A stretch of 64,000 nt of DNA, taken from Planctomycetota bacterium. GTDB taxonomy: Bacteria > Planctomycetota > Phycisphaerae > UBA1845. The stretch lies in contig JAKQDH010000135.1 in assembly GCA_029558835.1 (NCBI GenBank), positions 30,436-94,435 of the forward strand. The letters run 5' to 3'. This document shows positions 33,709-42,336 of the stretch, piece by piece; the stretch's first letter is position 1; each line of letters starts with the position of its first letter. The notes under the pieces were generated by a model. That model searched no databases. It worked only from the letters and a program-made list of their open reading frames with translations, and had not been told where the DNA came from. A program made the translations under genes and the position numbers.

Positions 33709-33860
33709 CGTCGCCCCCCCGGGCGATGCGGTGAAGGACGGAGCTGCGGCGAAGCCTGCGTCGGCCGCAGGGGCTGACGCCCCAAGGCCCGCGCGGGCGG
33801 ACGCCCGCAGCTCGCAGTTCGCTGCGCGGGAACGCAGAAAGCCACAGGTGGTGAAGCTGC

Positions 33861-35153
33861 TCAGGCGGATTCACGCCGGCGGCGGGTCTTCTCGGAGAAG
33901 AGCGGCTCCTTGCGTTCCACCACCGGGGCGCTGACCACGACGCGTCCGAACCGGCGATGCTCGGGAAGCTCAAACATCGGTTCGAGCATCAACTCCTCCA
34001 GCACGGCCCGCAGGCCGCGGGCCCCCGTCTCCCGCTCCTGCGCGCGCTTGGCGATCAGTTCGAGGGCCTCGTCGGTGAACTCCAGGGCGCACTCCTCGAA
34101 CTGGAAGAGTTGCTGGTACTGCTTGACCAGCGCGTTACGCGGCTCGGTGAGGATGCGCACCAGCGTCTCGATGTTGAGCGGATCCAGCGTGGCCACCACT
34201 GGCAGCCGCCCCACCAACTCCGGGATCATGCCGAACTCGATGAGGTCCTCAGGGGCGACCTGGGCGAGCAGCTCGCCCTCCTCGGCCGAGGTGTCCCGCG
34301 GCTGACCCTCGTTGGCGAACCCGATGGCGCTCTTGCCGATGCGCCGGCGGATGATGTCGGTCAGGCCGTTGAATGTCCCGCCGCAGATGAACAGGATGTT
34401 GGTGGTGTCCATCTGGATGTACTGCTGCTCGGGATGCTTACGCCCGCCCTGGGGCGGCACGTTGGAGACCGTTCCCTCGAGCATTTTGAGGAGGCTCTGC
34501 TGCACGCCTTCGCCGGAGACGTCGCGGGTGATGCTGATGTTGTGGCTGGTGCGTCCGATCTTGTCGATCTCGTCGATGTAGACGATGCCGCGCTGCGCCA
34601 GTTCCAGGTCGAACTCGGCATTCTGGAGCAGGCGGAGCAGGATGTTCTCGACGTCCTCCCCAACGTAACCGGCCTCGGTAAGCGTTGTGGCATCGGCGAT
34701 GGCAAACGGCACGTTCAGCAGGCGGGCGAGCGTCCGGGCCAGCAGCGTCTTGCCCGCCCCCGTCGGCCCGACAAGCAGCATGTTGGACTTGTCCAGCTCG
34801 ACGTCGTCGTCGCCGGCGGTATCGACGTGCTGCAGGCGCTTGTAGTGATTGTGGACGGCCACGGAGAGGATGCGCTTGGCCTTGTCCTGCCCGATGACAT
34901 ACTGGCCGAGAAACTCGAACACCTGGCGGGGCGAGGGAATCTCCCCCAGGTTGCAGCGGGTGGCGGTGGACCGCCGCATCTCCTGCCGGATGATGTTGTG
35001 ACACAACTCGACACAGGACCGGCAGATGAAGACCTCGCGCGGGCCTTCGACCATTGGTCCGGCCTCGCGCTGACTCTTGCCGCAGAAGCTGCACGAGCTG
35101 CCGCGCCGCCCGCGCGTTGTTCCTCCCTCACCACCACCCCTGACACTGGGCAT
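33861..35153 (-). CDS. clpX: ATP-dependent Clp protease ATPase subunit ClpX
   Basis: ClpX unfolds substrates and feeds them to ClpP. The 430-residue protein has the N-terminal zinc-binding domain (CSFCGK near residue 21 and 'CRSCVELC' near 45), Walker A '[13 protein letters not shown]' (about 129-141), Walker B '[10 protein letters not shown]', sensor segments '[14 protein letters not shown]', and the pore motif '[11 protein letters not shown]'. The loop contacting ClpP is in the '[13 protein letters not shown]' region, with IGF present. The ATG at 35153 and the stop fit the usual length (about 425). clpP and tig, often upstream, are not adjacent here. It is convergent with miaB. Confidence 0.96.
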   Translation of the reverse strand: MPSVRGGGEGGTTRGRRGSSCSFCGKSQREAGPMVEGPREVFICRSCVELCHNIIRQEMRRSTATRCNLGEIPSPRQVFEFLGQYVIGQDKAKRILSVAVHNHYKRLQHVDTAGDDDVELDKSNMLLVGPTGAGKTLLARTLARLLNVPFAIADATTLTEAGYVGEDVENILLRLLQNAEFDLELAQRGIVYIDEIDKIGRTSHNISITRDVSGEGVQQSLLKMLEGTVSNVPPQGGRKHPEQQYIQMDTTNILFICGGTFNGLTDIIRRRIGKSAIGFANEGQPRDTSAEEGELLAQVAPEDLIEFGMIPELVGRLPVVATLDPLNIETLVRILTEPRNALVKQYQQLFQFEECALEFTDEALELIAKRAQERETGARGLRAVLEELMLEPMFELPEHRRFGRVVVSAPVVERKEPLFSEKTRRRRESA

Positions 35154-35268
35154 GCTGCGCTCCTACCAGCCCTTGTGGCGGGCCGCCCGGCACGGGTAGC
35201 CCGCGCCGACTCACGTCGCGCCCGACGCGCTCATATCGTCAGCGCCCCCACCCCCACTCAACCGCATT

Positions 35269-35532
35269 TTATCGGTCGGCGGGCGACGCCGGTGGATTCT
35301 CTGCAGGGACGGGCCCCAGTCCCAGCAGCTTGCGGCGCAGGGTTTCGTACTCACGCTGCGTCAACTGCCCGCGGTCCCGCAGGACCCGAAGCTGCTCTAA
35401 GTCGAGGGCCGGCTGGGTGGGCTTGCGGGAGCCTAGAACGTACTGCTTTATCCAAACTAGCGCCACGGCGGCCGCCGCCAGCGCCGCGATCGCTACCGTG
35501 ACCCAAACCAGGGTCGCGTACACGTCCCCCAT
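35269..35532 (-). CDS. Small membrane protein with SHOCT-like C-terminus
   Basis: This 87-residue protein has a membrane helix (about residues 7-29, 'LVWVTVAIAALAAAAVALVWI') and a cytoplasmic tail whose 'DLEQLRVLRDRGQLTQREYETLRRKLLG' matches the short C-terminal oligomerisation (SHOCT) motif. A Pro-rich end follows. The Met at 35532 was preferred to a longer in-frame start that would add 28 non-hydrophobic residues. It lies 115 bp upstream of clpX on the same strand and 244 bp downstream of the histidine kinase gene. The exact role of the domain is unknown. Confidence 0.7.
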   Translation of the reverse strand: MGDVYATLVWVTVAIAALAAAAVALVWIKQYVLGSRKPTQPALDLEQLRVLRDRGQLTQREYETLRRKLLGLGPVPAENPPASPADR

Positions 35533-35776
35533 GTCGGTGCGGGCCAACACGACACCTGTCCCTCCGGGCGGTCCCAGCCACCTCTCCGGACACCCTACCC
35601 CGGGCCGGCCCGACACCGCCCCCGCATCCTAGCGGCGCTATACCCAGGCTGCAATCGCTACCGCGGGGAACGGGCAGGCCCCGCGCACCTGCTAATCGTA
35701 GGCCGAGAAACCCACCGGGACTACTTCCCAAGCCCAGCGACTTGGGGCTGGCTGGCGCCTTGAGACGGTCTCTGCA

Positions 35777-37387
35777 CTACTGGCCGCTCGGCAGGCGTCC
35801 CGCGCGGGAGGGGGCCTCGGCCGCCCGCCGGCCTGGACGCTCCTGCGGGGTGGGTGTCAATACCGGCAGGTACACGATGAACGTCGCCCCCTGCCCCGGC
35901 GTGCTTTCCAACTCGATCCGGCCGCCGAGCATGTGTGCCAGTTCGCGGGTAATCGCCAGGCCGAGCCCAGTGCCCTCGTACTCGCGCGTGCGTGAGGAAT
36001 CGAGCTGGTGGAACTTCTCGAAGATGGCCTGCTGCTGCTCCGGCGGAATGCCCGGGCCGGTGTCGGACACGGTCAGACGGACGAAATCGCCGTGCCCGGC
36101 CGACACCCTCAGCCGGATGACCCCACCCGGCGGCGTGAACTTCACCGCGTTGCTGAGCAGGTTGTAGAGAATCTGCTTGACCTTGCCGGCGTCGCTGCGG
36201 CAGCGCGGCAGCTCCGGAGCCAGCTCCAGGCCGAGGTCCTGGTTCCTCTTGTCCGCCAGTGGCCGGACGAAGTCGATCAGGTCCATGCACAGCTCCGCCA
36301 GGGAGAACTCCGACAGATGCAGGTCCAGCTTGCCGGCCTCGATCTTGGCAAGGTCGAGGAGGTCGTTGATGATGTCCAGCAGGCTGCGGCCGCTGGTGAG
36401 GATGTTCTCGGAGTAGCGGGCGAGGCGGGCGCGGTCGGCCTTGGGATTCTCCCAGGCGTCGCGCAGCAACTCGGCAAAGCCGATGATGGACGCCAGCGGC
36501 GTGCGCAGCTCGTGGCTGACGTTGGCCAGGAAGTCGCTCTTCACCCGGTTCGACTCGTACAGGGCGACATTGATCTCTGCGAGTTCACCGAGACGCACGT
36601 CAAGCGAGCGGTTGATCTTGCGGAGGTCGTCCTGGGCGGCCCGCAGGTGGGTGAGCATCTCGTTGAACGTCTGGCCGAGTTCCTGGAACTCGTCCCCGGT
36701 GGCCAGGGCGGAGCGGATTTCGATATCGCCGGAGGTGACCTGCTCGGCCACTCGCCGTAGTGCCTGCACGCGTGACAGCACCAGGCGCTGGGTGACCATG
36801 TAGAACACCAGCACGGCCAGCACGGCGCCGCTCGCCCCGGCCAGCGCCGTCACCACCACGTTCCAGACGCCCAGGTGCGGCGTCACCGAGAGGCGTACGT
36901 CGATGAGCCCGCGCAACAGGCGCGGCAACGGCTCGGCATCGCGCGCGCGCACGGCCAGCGCCAGCCGAAAGTCGCCCTGCTCGTCTTCACCCTGCCAGTA
37001 GTAGAGGGCATTGCGGTGGCGGGTGAAGTGTTCCAGGGCGCTCTGCTGGAACGCATCGGGCTTGGGAGGAGCACTGGTGGGCGTCGTCCGCACCAGGGGC
37101 ACCAGTTCCGGTGTTCGGAGCGGCAAGCCCAGGTCGCGTGCCAGCAGCGGCCAGCAACGCTGCAGGGCTTCCTGTTGCGTCTGCCAATCCAGGGCCTCGA
37201 CGTCCACGGATTGATAGGCCGCGGCCGCCACCTGCTTTGCTTGCAGCAGCAACGCCTGCTGATCCAAAGCAGCCATCTGCAGCCAGGGAAACAGCAGCGT
37301 CACGGCGATCGTGAGCAGCACGGCTGCCCCAAACAAGAGGCTCAGTTTGGGTGCCAGCGACACGTTAAGCCACGCGGGTCGGGCCAT
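35777..37387 (-). CDS. Membrane sensor histidine kinase
   Basis: This 536-residue two-component sensor has a first membrane helix (about 14-34), a periplasmic sensing region (about 35-170), a second helix (about 178-200), a HAMP domain (about 201-255, 'VLSRVQALRRVAEQVTSGD'), a coiled-coil stretch, HisKA with phospho-acceptor His in 'ANVSHELRTPLASI' (about 291), and HATPase_c with 'NLLSNAVKFTP' (N box, about 409), 'DTGPGIPPE' (G1, about 442) and 'GTGLGLAITRELAHMLGG' (G2, about 474). All catalytic boxes are intact. No response regulator gene is adjacent, so its partner and signal are unknown. The ATG at 37387 is chosen as it begins directly before the first helix. Confidence 0.9.
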   Translation of the reverse strand: MARPAWLNVSLAPKLSLLFGAAVLLTIAVTLLFPWLQMAALDQQALLLQAKQVAAAAYQSVDVEALDWQTQQEALQRCWPLLARDLGLPLRTPELVPLVRTTPTSAPPKPDAFQQSALEHFTRHRNALYYWQGEDEQGDFRLALAVRARDAEPLPRLLRGLIDVRLSVTPHLGVWNVVVTALAGASGAVLAVLVFYMVTQRLVLSRVQALRRVAEQVTSGDIEIRSALATGDEFQELGQTFNEMLTHLRAAQDDLRKINRSLDVRLGELAEINVALYESNRVKSDFLANVSHELRTPLASIIGFAELLRDAWENPKADRARLARYSENILTSGRSLLDIINDLLDLAKIEAGKLDLHLSEFSLAELCMDLIDFVRPLADKRNQDLGLELAPELPRCRSDAGKVKQILYNLLSNAVKFTPPGGVIRLRVSAGHGDFVRLTVSDTGPGIPPEQQQAIFEKFHQLDSSRTREYEGTGLGLAITRELAHMLGGRIELESTPGQGATFIVYLPVLTPTPQERPGRRAAEAPSRAGRLPSGQ

Positions 37388-37673
37388 CGTCCACCAGTGT
37401 ACCGTGCCGCGTCGCCGGCGTTGAGCCCACGCCGCCTCGCCCGCGTCAAGCCCCCGCGGCCCACTGCTCCCCAACCCTGCCCGCCGGCCCAAGCCGTTGG
37501 CGTCGGGCCGACAATTGCCGTCGCCCCCCGAACACGGATAATCGTCGGCCGGGTGGCCGAGGTCCTTCGGACCCGGCGGGGCGGCCCAGGTCCTTGGGAC
37601 CTGGGGGACTGATGAAGCCCGCACACGGATGCCGTCCCTTGCCGGCACGGCCGCGTCAGCGGAGGAACGCTCG

Positions 37674-39881
37674 TTGGAACCGATCTACCTGGACTACAAC
37701 GCCACGACGCCGCTGGACCCGGCCGTCATCGAGGCGATGCGCCCGTACCTGGAAACCCACTTCGGCAACCCGTCCAGCAGCCACGTCTACGGGGTGCGCA
37801 CGAAGCAGGCGGTGGAAGGTGCCCGGCAACAGGTCGCCGAACTGCTTGGCGCCCGGCCGGAGGAGATCATCTTCACCAGCGGCGGCTCGGAGTCGAACAA
37901 CCTCGCCCTGCGCGGCGTGGCTCAGGCGTTGCGGTCCACGGGTAACCATATCGTCACGTCGGCCATCGAGCACCCCGCCGTGACGGAGGTCTGTCACTAC
38001 CTCGAGCAGCAGGGTTTCCGGGTAACTGTGTTGCCCATGGACGAAACCGGGCTGGTGGCCGCGGAGGCGGTCGAGAAGGCGATCACACCGGCGACGATCC
38101 TGGTCACCATTATGCACGCCAACAACGAGGTGGGGACGATTCAGCCGATCCGGGCGATTGCGGATGTAGCCCATCGCCACGGCGTGCTCGTGCACACGGA
38201 TGCGGCCCAGTCGGTGGGCAAGATCCCCACGGTCGTGGATGAGCTCGGCGTCGATTTGCTTTCCGTGGCGGGGCACAAGCTGTACGCACCCAAGGGCGTG
38301 GGCGCCCTGTACGTGCGCACCGGCGTGGCGCTGGAGAAGCTCTTGTTCGGTGCCGACCACGAGCGTGGCTGGCGGGCGGGAACCGAGAACGTGCTCGAGA
38401 TCGTCGGGCTGGGCAAAGCGTGTGCCCTCGCCCGCGAACGCCTGCCCCAGCGCGCCGCCCACGCGAAGAGGTTGCGCGACCAGTTGCACGCGGGCATCCG
38501 TGCGGCGCTGCCGGAGGTGCGCCTCAACGGGCACCCGGAGCAGCGCCTACCCAATACGTTGAGCTTGAGCTTCCCGGGTATCGAGGCCCGGGCGATTCTG
38601 TCGGAATCGACGGAGGTGGCTGCCTCGGCCGGGGCCGCCTGTCACGCTGATCAGGTCATCATGTCGCCGACGCTCCAGGCCATGAACGTCCCCGTCGAAT
38701 ACGCGATGGGCACCATCCGCTTCTCCACCGGCGCGTTCCTGACCGAAGCGGAGGTGGATCGGGCGGTGGAGGCAGTCGTCCGGGTGGTGCGACGGCTGCG
38801 TCCGGCCGCAGGTTCGGCAGCGGCACCAGCCCCCGCGGAGGAGGAAATCCACCTCACGCGCTTTACCAGCGGCCTCGGCTGTGCGTGCAAGCTGCGCCCC
38901 CAGGCGCTCGAGGAAGTGCTGGCCGGCCTGCCGCGCATCAGCGGCGATCCGAACGTGCTGGTGGGGATCGAGACCGGTGACGATGCGGCCGTCTATCGCA
39001 TCGCTCCCGACCTGGCGCTGGTGCAAACGGTCGATTTCTTCACGCCGATCGTGGACGACCCGTTTACGTTCGGGGCCATTGCGGCCGCCAATTCCCTCAG
39101 TGACATCTATGCCATGGGCGGCCGGCCGCTGTTTGCCTTGAGCGTGGTGGCGTTCCCGTCGAACCGCCTGCCGCTGCGCGTGTTGCAGGAAATTCTGCGC
39201 GGTGGAGGGCGGGTCGCGCAGGAGGCGGGGATTGCGATCATCGGCGGGCACACCGTGGACGATCCGGAGCCGAAGTTTGGGCTGGTGGTCACGGGCGTGG
39301 TGTCGCCGGCCGAGGTGTGGACGAACGTGGGGGCCCGGCCGGGCGACGCCCTGATCCTTACCAAGCCGCTGGGGACGGGCGTGCTGACCACCGCCCTGAA
39401 GGCCGGGGCGCTGCCGGCGCCGGCGCGGGACCGTCTCTGCCGCGTCATGATGACGCTGAACCGGGCGGCCGCGGACGCCCTGCGCAGCTTCGAGGTCCAC
39501 GCCTGCACCGACGTCACCGGTTTCGGGCTCTTGGGACACCTGCGCGGTATGATTACTGCCAGCCAAGTGGACGTGGAACTCGACCACCGGGCGTTGCCGT
39601 GGATCGCCCCGGCACCGGAGTTGGCGCTGGCCGGGCACGTGCCGGGCGGAACGCGGGCCAATCGCGGCTACGTGGAGCCCTTGGTTGAGTGGGCGCCCAG
39701 CGTGCCGGAGACGGTGCGGATGCTGGCGTGTGACGCGCAGACGTCGGGCGGGTTGCTGGCGGCCGTACCGGCAACACAGGCTGAGGCGGCCGTGGAGGCG
39801 TTGAGGGCCGCGGGCGTCGAGGCGGCTTGTATCATTGGGCGGGTCACCCGTTCCGGCGGGGGACGGATGGTAGTTGGCTGA
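37674..39881 (+). CDS. selD: Cysteine desulfurase fused to selenide water dikinase
   Basis: One 735-residue chain joins a NifS/IscS-type PLP enzyme (about 1-375) to a SelD (about 390-735). The desulfurase half has 'YLDYNATTPLDP', 'SGGSESNNLAL', His in 'AIEHPAV', the PLP Lys in 'VAGHKLYAPKG' (about 202) and the active Cys in 'SAGAACHADQ' (about 323). The SelD half has the N-terminal Cys motif 'TSGLGCACKLRP' (about 398-409), 'GIETGDDAAVY', 'VDFFTPIVDDPFTFG' and 'CDAQTSGGLL'. It should mobilise selenium from selenocysteine and make selenophosphate. The start is taken as the TTG at 37674, 8 nt after GGAGG (37661-37665); an ATG at 37629 lacks a ribosome site. The Mop-type gene follows after 25 bp. 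Similar fusions have been reported in other bacteria. Confidence 0.93.
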   Translation: MEPIYLDYNATTPLDPAVIEAMRPYLETHFGNPSSSHVYGVRTKQAVEGARQQVAELLGARPEEIIFTSGGSESNNLALRGVAQALRSTGNHIVTSAIEHPAVTEVCHYLEQQGFRVTVLPMDETGLVAAEAVEKAITPATILVTIMHANNEVGTIQPIRAIADVAHRHGVLVHTDAAQSVGKIPTVVDELGVDLLSVAGHKLYAPKGVGALYVRTGVALEKLLFGADHERGWRAGTENVLEIVGLGKACALARERLPQRAAHAKRLRDQLHAGIRAALPEVRLNGHPEQRLPNTLSLSFPGIEARAILSESTEVAASAGAACHADQVIMSPTLQAMNVPVEYAMGTIRFSTGAFLTEAEVDRAVEAVVRVVRRLRPAAGSAAAPAPAEEEIHLTRFTSGLGCACKLRPQALEEVLAGLPRISGDPNVLVGIETGDDAAVYRIAPDLALVQTVDFFTPIVDDPFTFGAIAAANSLSDIYAMGGRPLFALSVVAFPSNRLPLRVLQEILRGGGRVAQEAGIAIIGGHTVDDPEPKFGLVVTGVVSPAEVWTNVGARPGDALILTKPLGTGVLTTALKAGALPAPARDRLCRVMMTLNRAAADALRSFEVHACTDVTGFGLLGHLRGMITASQVDVELDHRALPWIAPAPELALAGHVPGGTRANRGYVEPLVEWAPSVPETVRMLACDAQTSGGLLAAVPATQAEAAVEALRAAGVEAACIIGRVTRSGGGRMVVG

Positions 39882-39906
39882 CGTACCGCATGGGAGGAGT
39901 ACGAGC

Positions 39907-40119
39907 GTGAAATACGGAGCGCGCAATCAACTGGTGGGCAAGGTCGTCGAGATCAAGAAGGGCGCTCTGATGTGCCAGGTCAAGCTGGAGATCCCGGCCG
40001 ACTCGACGATGTGCTCGGTGATGACGCTGGATTCCCTGAAGGAGCTGGGACTCAAGAAGGGAAGCGAAGTGAAGGTGCTGGTGAAGGCGATCAACGTCCT
40101 TCTGGCACGCGAGGATTGA
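39907..40119 (+). CDS. Mop/TOBE-domain molybdate-binding-type protein
   Basis: This 70-residue protein is one Mop (TOBE) domain, as in molbindins: 'ARNQLVGKVVEIKKGALMC' at the N-terminus, 'MTLDSLKELGLKKGSEV' in the middle and 'VKAINVLLARED' at the end. Molbindins bind molybdate or tungstate as oligomers and are thought to store or buffer it. The start is a GTG at 39907 with GGGAGGAG about 8 nt upstream. It lies 25 bp behind the NifS-SelD fusion and is very probably in the same operon, which links selenium and molybdenum handling. Confidence 0.85.
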   Translation: MKYGARNQLVGKVVEIKKGALMCQVKLEIPADSTMCSVMTLDSLKELGLKKGSEVKVLVKAINVLLARED

Positions 40120-40301
40120 AGCGGCGGAACCTGATCCGGTGGCGGGAATGAACCGCCTGACCGAGCCGCGGGGTTGCCTCCTGAACGCCGAGTGCCCAGG
40201 GCGGCCCGAGCGCGGCATCGCAGTCAGGCGAAGCACGGGAGGGACCGGTCCCGGCGGTTCGGGACGGGTTCCGCCCCCAGAAGGCGGAGGCAAGCTGAAC
40301 C

Positions 40302-41264
40302 ATGAAAGTACTGATTGCTGACAAGTTCGAGAAACCCGGCGTGGAGAAGATGAAGACGCTGGGCTGTCAGGTCACGCTGGACGCTGATCTGCAGGGCGAT
40401 TCCCTGCGCGACGCGGTGCGCGACACCAAGTGCCAGATCCTGGTGGTCCGCTCGACGAAGGTGACGGCCGACATTCTGGAGGCGGGCAAGCAGGCGGCCT
40501 TGGAGCTCGTCATCCGCGCCGGTGCCGGCGTGGACACCATCGACGTGCCGGCGGCCACCAAGCACGGCATTCGCGTCGCCAACTGCCCGGGGAAGAACTC
40601 GGTGGCCGTGGCGGAGCTGGCCGTGGGACTGATGCTGGCGCTGGATAGGAGGATCGTGGACAACACCGTGGACCTGCGCCGCGGCGTCTGGAACAAGAAG
40701 GAGTACAGCAAGGCCCTGGGGCTCAAGGGTAGGACGCTGGGCGTCGTCGGGCTGGGACGCATCGGCTACGAGATCGCCGTCCGCGCCAAGGCCTTCGACA
40801 TGAAGCTGCTCTACAGCGACGTGATCGACCAGAAGCAGTATGAGAAGGAGCTGGGCATCCGCAAGGTGAGCATGGAGCAGCTTCTGAAGGAGTCCGATGT
40901 CGTCACGCTGCACGTGCCGGGCGGCGACAAGACCAAGCACCTGATCGGCGGCGCGCAGCTTGCCCTGATGAAACCGACCGCGTTCCTCATCAACTGCAGC
41001 CGCGGCGGCGTGGTCGATGAGAAGGCGCTCGCGGACGCGGTGAAGAACGGCAAGCTCGGCGGGGCGGGCCTCGATGTCTACGAGGTCGAGCCCGGCGCCA
41101 ACGATAAGGAGTTCAAGGACGCCGTCGTGCAGGCCGGCCGCATCTACGGCACCCACCACATCGGCGCCTCGACGGAAGAGGCGCAGCTCGCCGTCGCGGA
41201 AGAGGCCGTCCGCATCGTCGAGTGCACGATGAAGGGGCAGCCGGTGCCCAACACGGTGAACTAA
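40302..41264 (+). CDS. serA: D-3-phosphoglycerate dehydrogenase, short form
   Basis: This 320-residue D-isomer 2-hydroxyacid dehydrogenase most resembles SerA, which oxidises 3-phosphoglycerate in serine synthesis. The Rossmann motif is 'LGVVGLGRIGYEIAVRAKAF' (about 145-164). The catalytic triad has Arg in 'INCSRGGVVDEKAL' (about 229-242), Glu in 'DVYEVEPG' and His in 'YGTHHIGASTEEAQ' (about 284-297). No ACT regulatory domain is present. Other family members (glycerate or other hydroxyacid dehydrogenases) cannot be excluded; the 'HHIGASTEEAQ' segment favours SerA. The ATG at 40302 follows GGCGGAGG. Confidence 0.85.
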   Translation: MKVLIADKFEKPGVEKMKTLGCQVTLDADLQGDSLRDAVRDTKCQILVVRSTKVTADILEAGKQAALELVIRAGAGVDTIDVPAATKHGIRVANCPGKNSVAVAELAVGLMLALDRRIVDNTVDLRRGVWNKKEYSKALGLKGRTLGVVGLGRIGYEIAVRAKAFDMKLLYSDVIDQKQYEKELGIRKVSMEQLLKESDVVTLHVPGGDKTKHLIGGAQLALMKPTAFLINCSRGGVVDEKALADAVKNGKLGGAGLDVYEVEPGANDKEFKDAVVQAGRIYGTHHIGASTEEAQLAVAEEAVRIVECTMKGQPVPNTVN

Positions 41265-41325
41265 GCACGTGCAGCAGGGCCCGCACGTGTACAAAGATCG
41301 GGTGGTATGTGTAAGCACAACGACC

Positions 41326-41424
41326 GGGTGGCATGCCCAAGCCGCAGGCGCCGGCATGCCGTCGCCGCAGGCAGCCCCAGGTTCGCCGAAAGACATGGCG
41401 GCGCCGCGCTTGGCCATGCCACCC
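41326..41424. repeat. Family-1 dispersed hairpin repeat, copy 3
   Basis: This 99-bp element has ends GGGTGGCATGCCCAAG and CTTGGCCATGCCACCC and the internal GCAGGCGCCGGCATGCC segment. It ends 43 bp before the start of the zinc-ribbon glycine-repeat gene. Confidence 0.75.
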
Positions 41425-41467
41425 GCTTTCGCTCATCGGTTCGCCCGTTGCGCGGAGTGGTCGAGCC

Positions 41468-42181
41468 ATGGGACGTGATCCATACTGCCGGAACTGCGGC
41501 TACTCGCTACGGGGGCTGACCGAATCCAGCAAGTGCCCGGAGTGCGGCAAGCCGATCGTGGAGGTGCTCGAGCGTCAGCGCGGCATTCCGCGCGGCAAGC
41601 GCTACCGTTCGGCGATTGTGCTGTTCGGCCTGCCGCTCGTACACGTTGCGGTGGGCGCCGATGACGACGAGCCCTACGGCAAGGCTCGCGGCATCATCGC
41701 CATCGGCGACACGGCCCTGGGCTGGCTGGCGATCGGCGGGCGGGCGATCGGCATCATCGCCATCGGTGGCCTGGCGATCGGCGTGTTCGCCCTCGGGGGC
41801 CTGGGGATCGGCATTCTCGCCCTCGGCGGCGGGGCGATCGGTGGGGCCGTGTTAGGCGGCGGCGCGGTGGGTGTCGTGGCCAACGGCGGCGGCGCGGTCG
41901 GCCTGGTGGCCGACGCCGGTGGGGCCGTCGGATACTATGCGCGCGGAGGCCAAGTCTACGCCGCCCACGGGATCGACTGGCGAGGCAAAGACCCCCAGGC
42001 CGTCGCCTTCTTCGACCATTGGACCTGGCTGCTGGGGGCCCGCCCCCGCCCGGCCGCTGGTGCGATCGGCTGGCTCCGCTTCATGTTTCCCTTGTGGCTC
42101 ATCGCCGCGGGCATGGCCATCGCCAATCTGTGCGCCCTGGTGGTGCTGGTGGAGCTGCGCAGAACCCGACGCCGGCGGTGA
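41468..42181 (+). CDS. Zinc-ribbon protein with glycine-rich repeat membrane region
   Basis: The 237-residue protein starts with a C4 zinc ribbon ('YCRNCGYSLRGL', 'KCPECGKPIVEV', about 6-33). After a short linker it has about 18 tandem five- to six-residue repeats of the A-(I/L)-G-G type ('GWLAIGGRAIGIIAIGG', 'FALGGLGIGILALGGG', about 80-155), turning to 'AVGVVANGGGAVGLVADAGG'. Such periodic Gly with branched aliphatics could form a beta-roll or a bundle of membrane segments. A true membrane helix lies near the end ('FMFPLWLIAAGMAIANLCALVVLV', about 200-225) before RRTRRRR. The function is unknown. It follows serA after a hairpin repeat and has no strong ribosome site. Confidence 0.7.
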   Translation: MGRDPYCRNCGYSLRGLTESSKCPECGKPIVEVLERQRGIPRGKRYRSAIVLFGLPLVHVAVGADDDEPYGKARGIIAIGDTALGWLAIGGRAIGIIAIGGLAIGVFALGGLGIGILALGGGAIGGAVLGGGAVGVVANGGGAVGLVADAGGAVGYYARGGQVYAAHGIDWRGKDPQAVAFFDHWTWLLGARPRPAAGAIGWLRFMFPLWLIAAGMAIANLCALVVLVELRRTRRRR

Positions 42182-42336
42182 CCAAGCCTGCGGTGGTGCC
42201 GGTCTTTGAGACAGCTCCGGCGGCCCTGTAGTGCCCCCCCCAGGGGACGCAGGAGCCGTAGGCCTTGCGAACTTCCACGCCGGCTGCGGGGGCCGGCGCT
42301 GCCCTTACGACGCCTCCGCCGCGCACTCCCCCAGGC

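Noticed and set aside
38848..38900. Selenocysteine codon in the SelD active motif
   Set aside because: The codons around GCACK were read: the motif uses ordinary Cys codons and there is no in-frame TGA.
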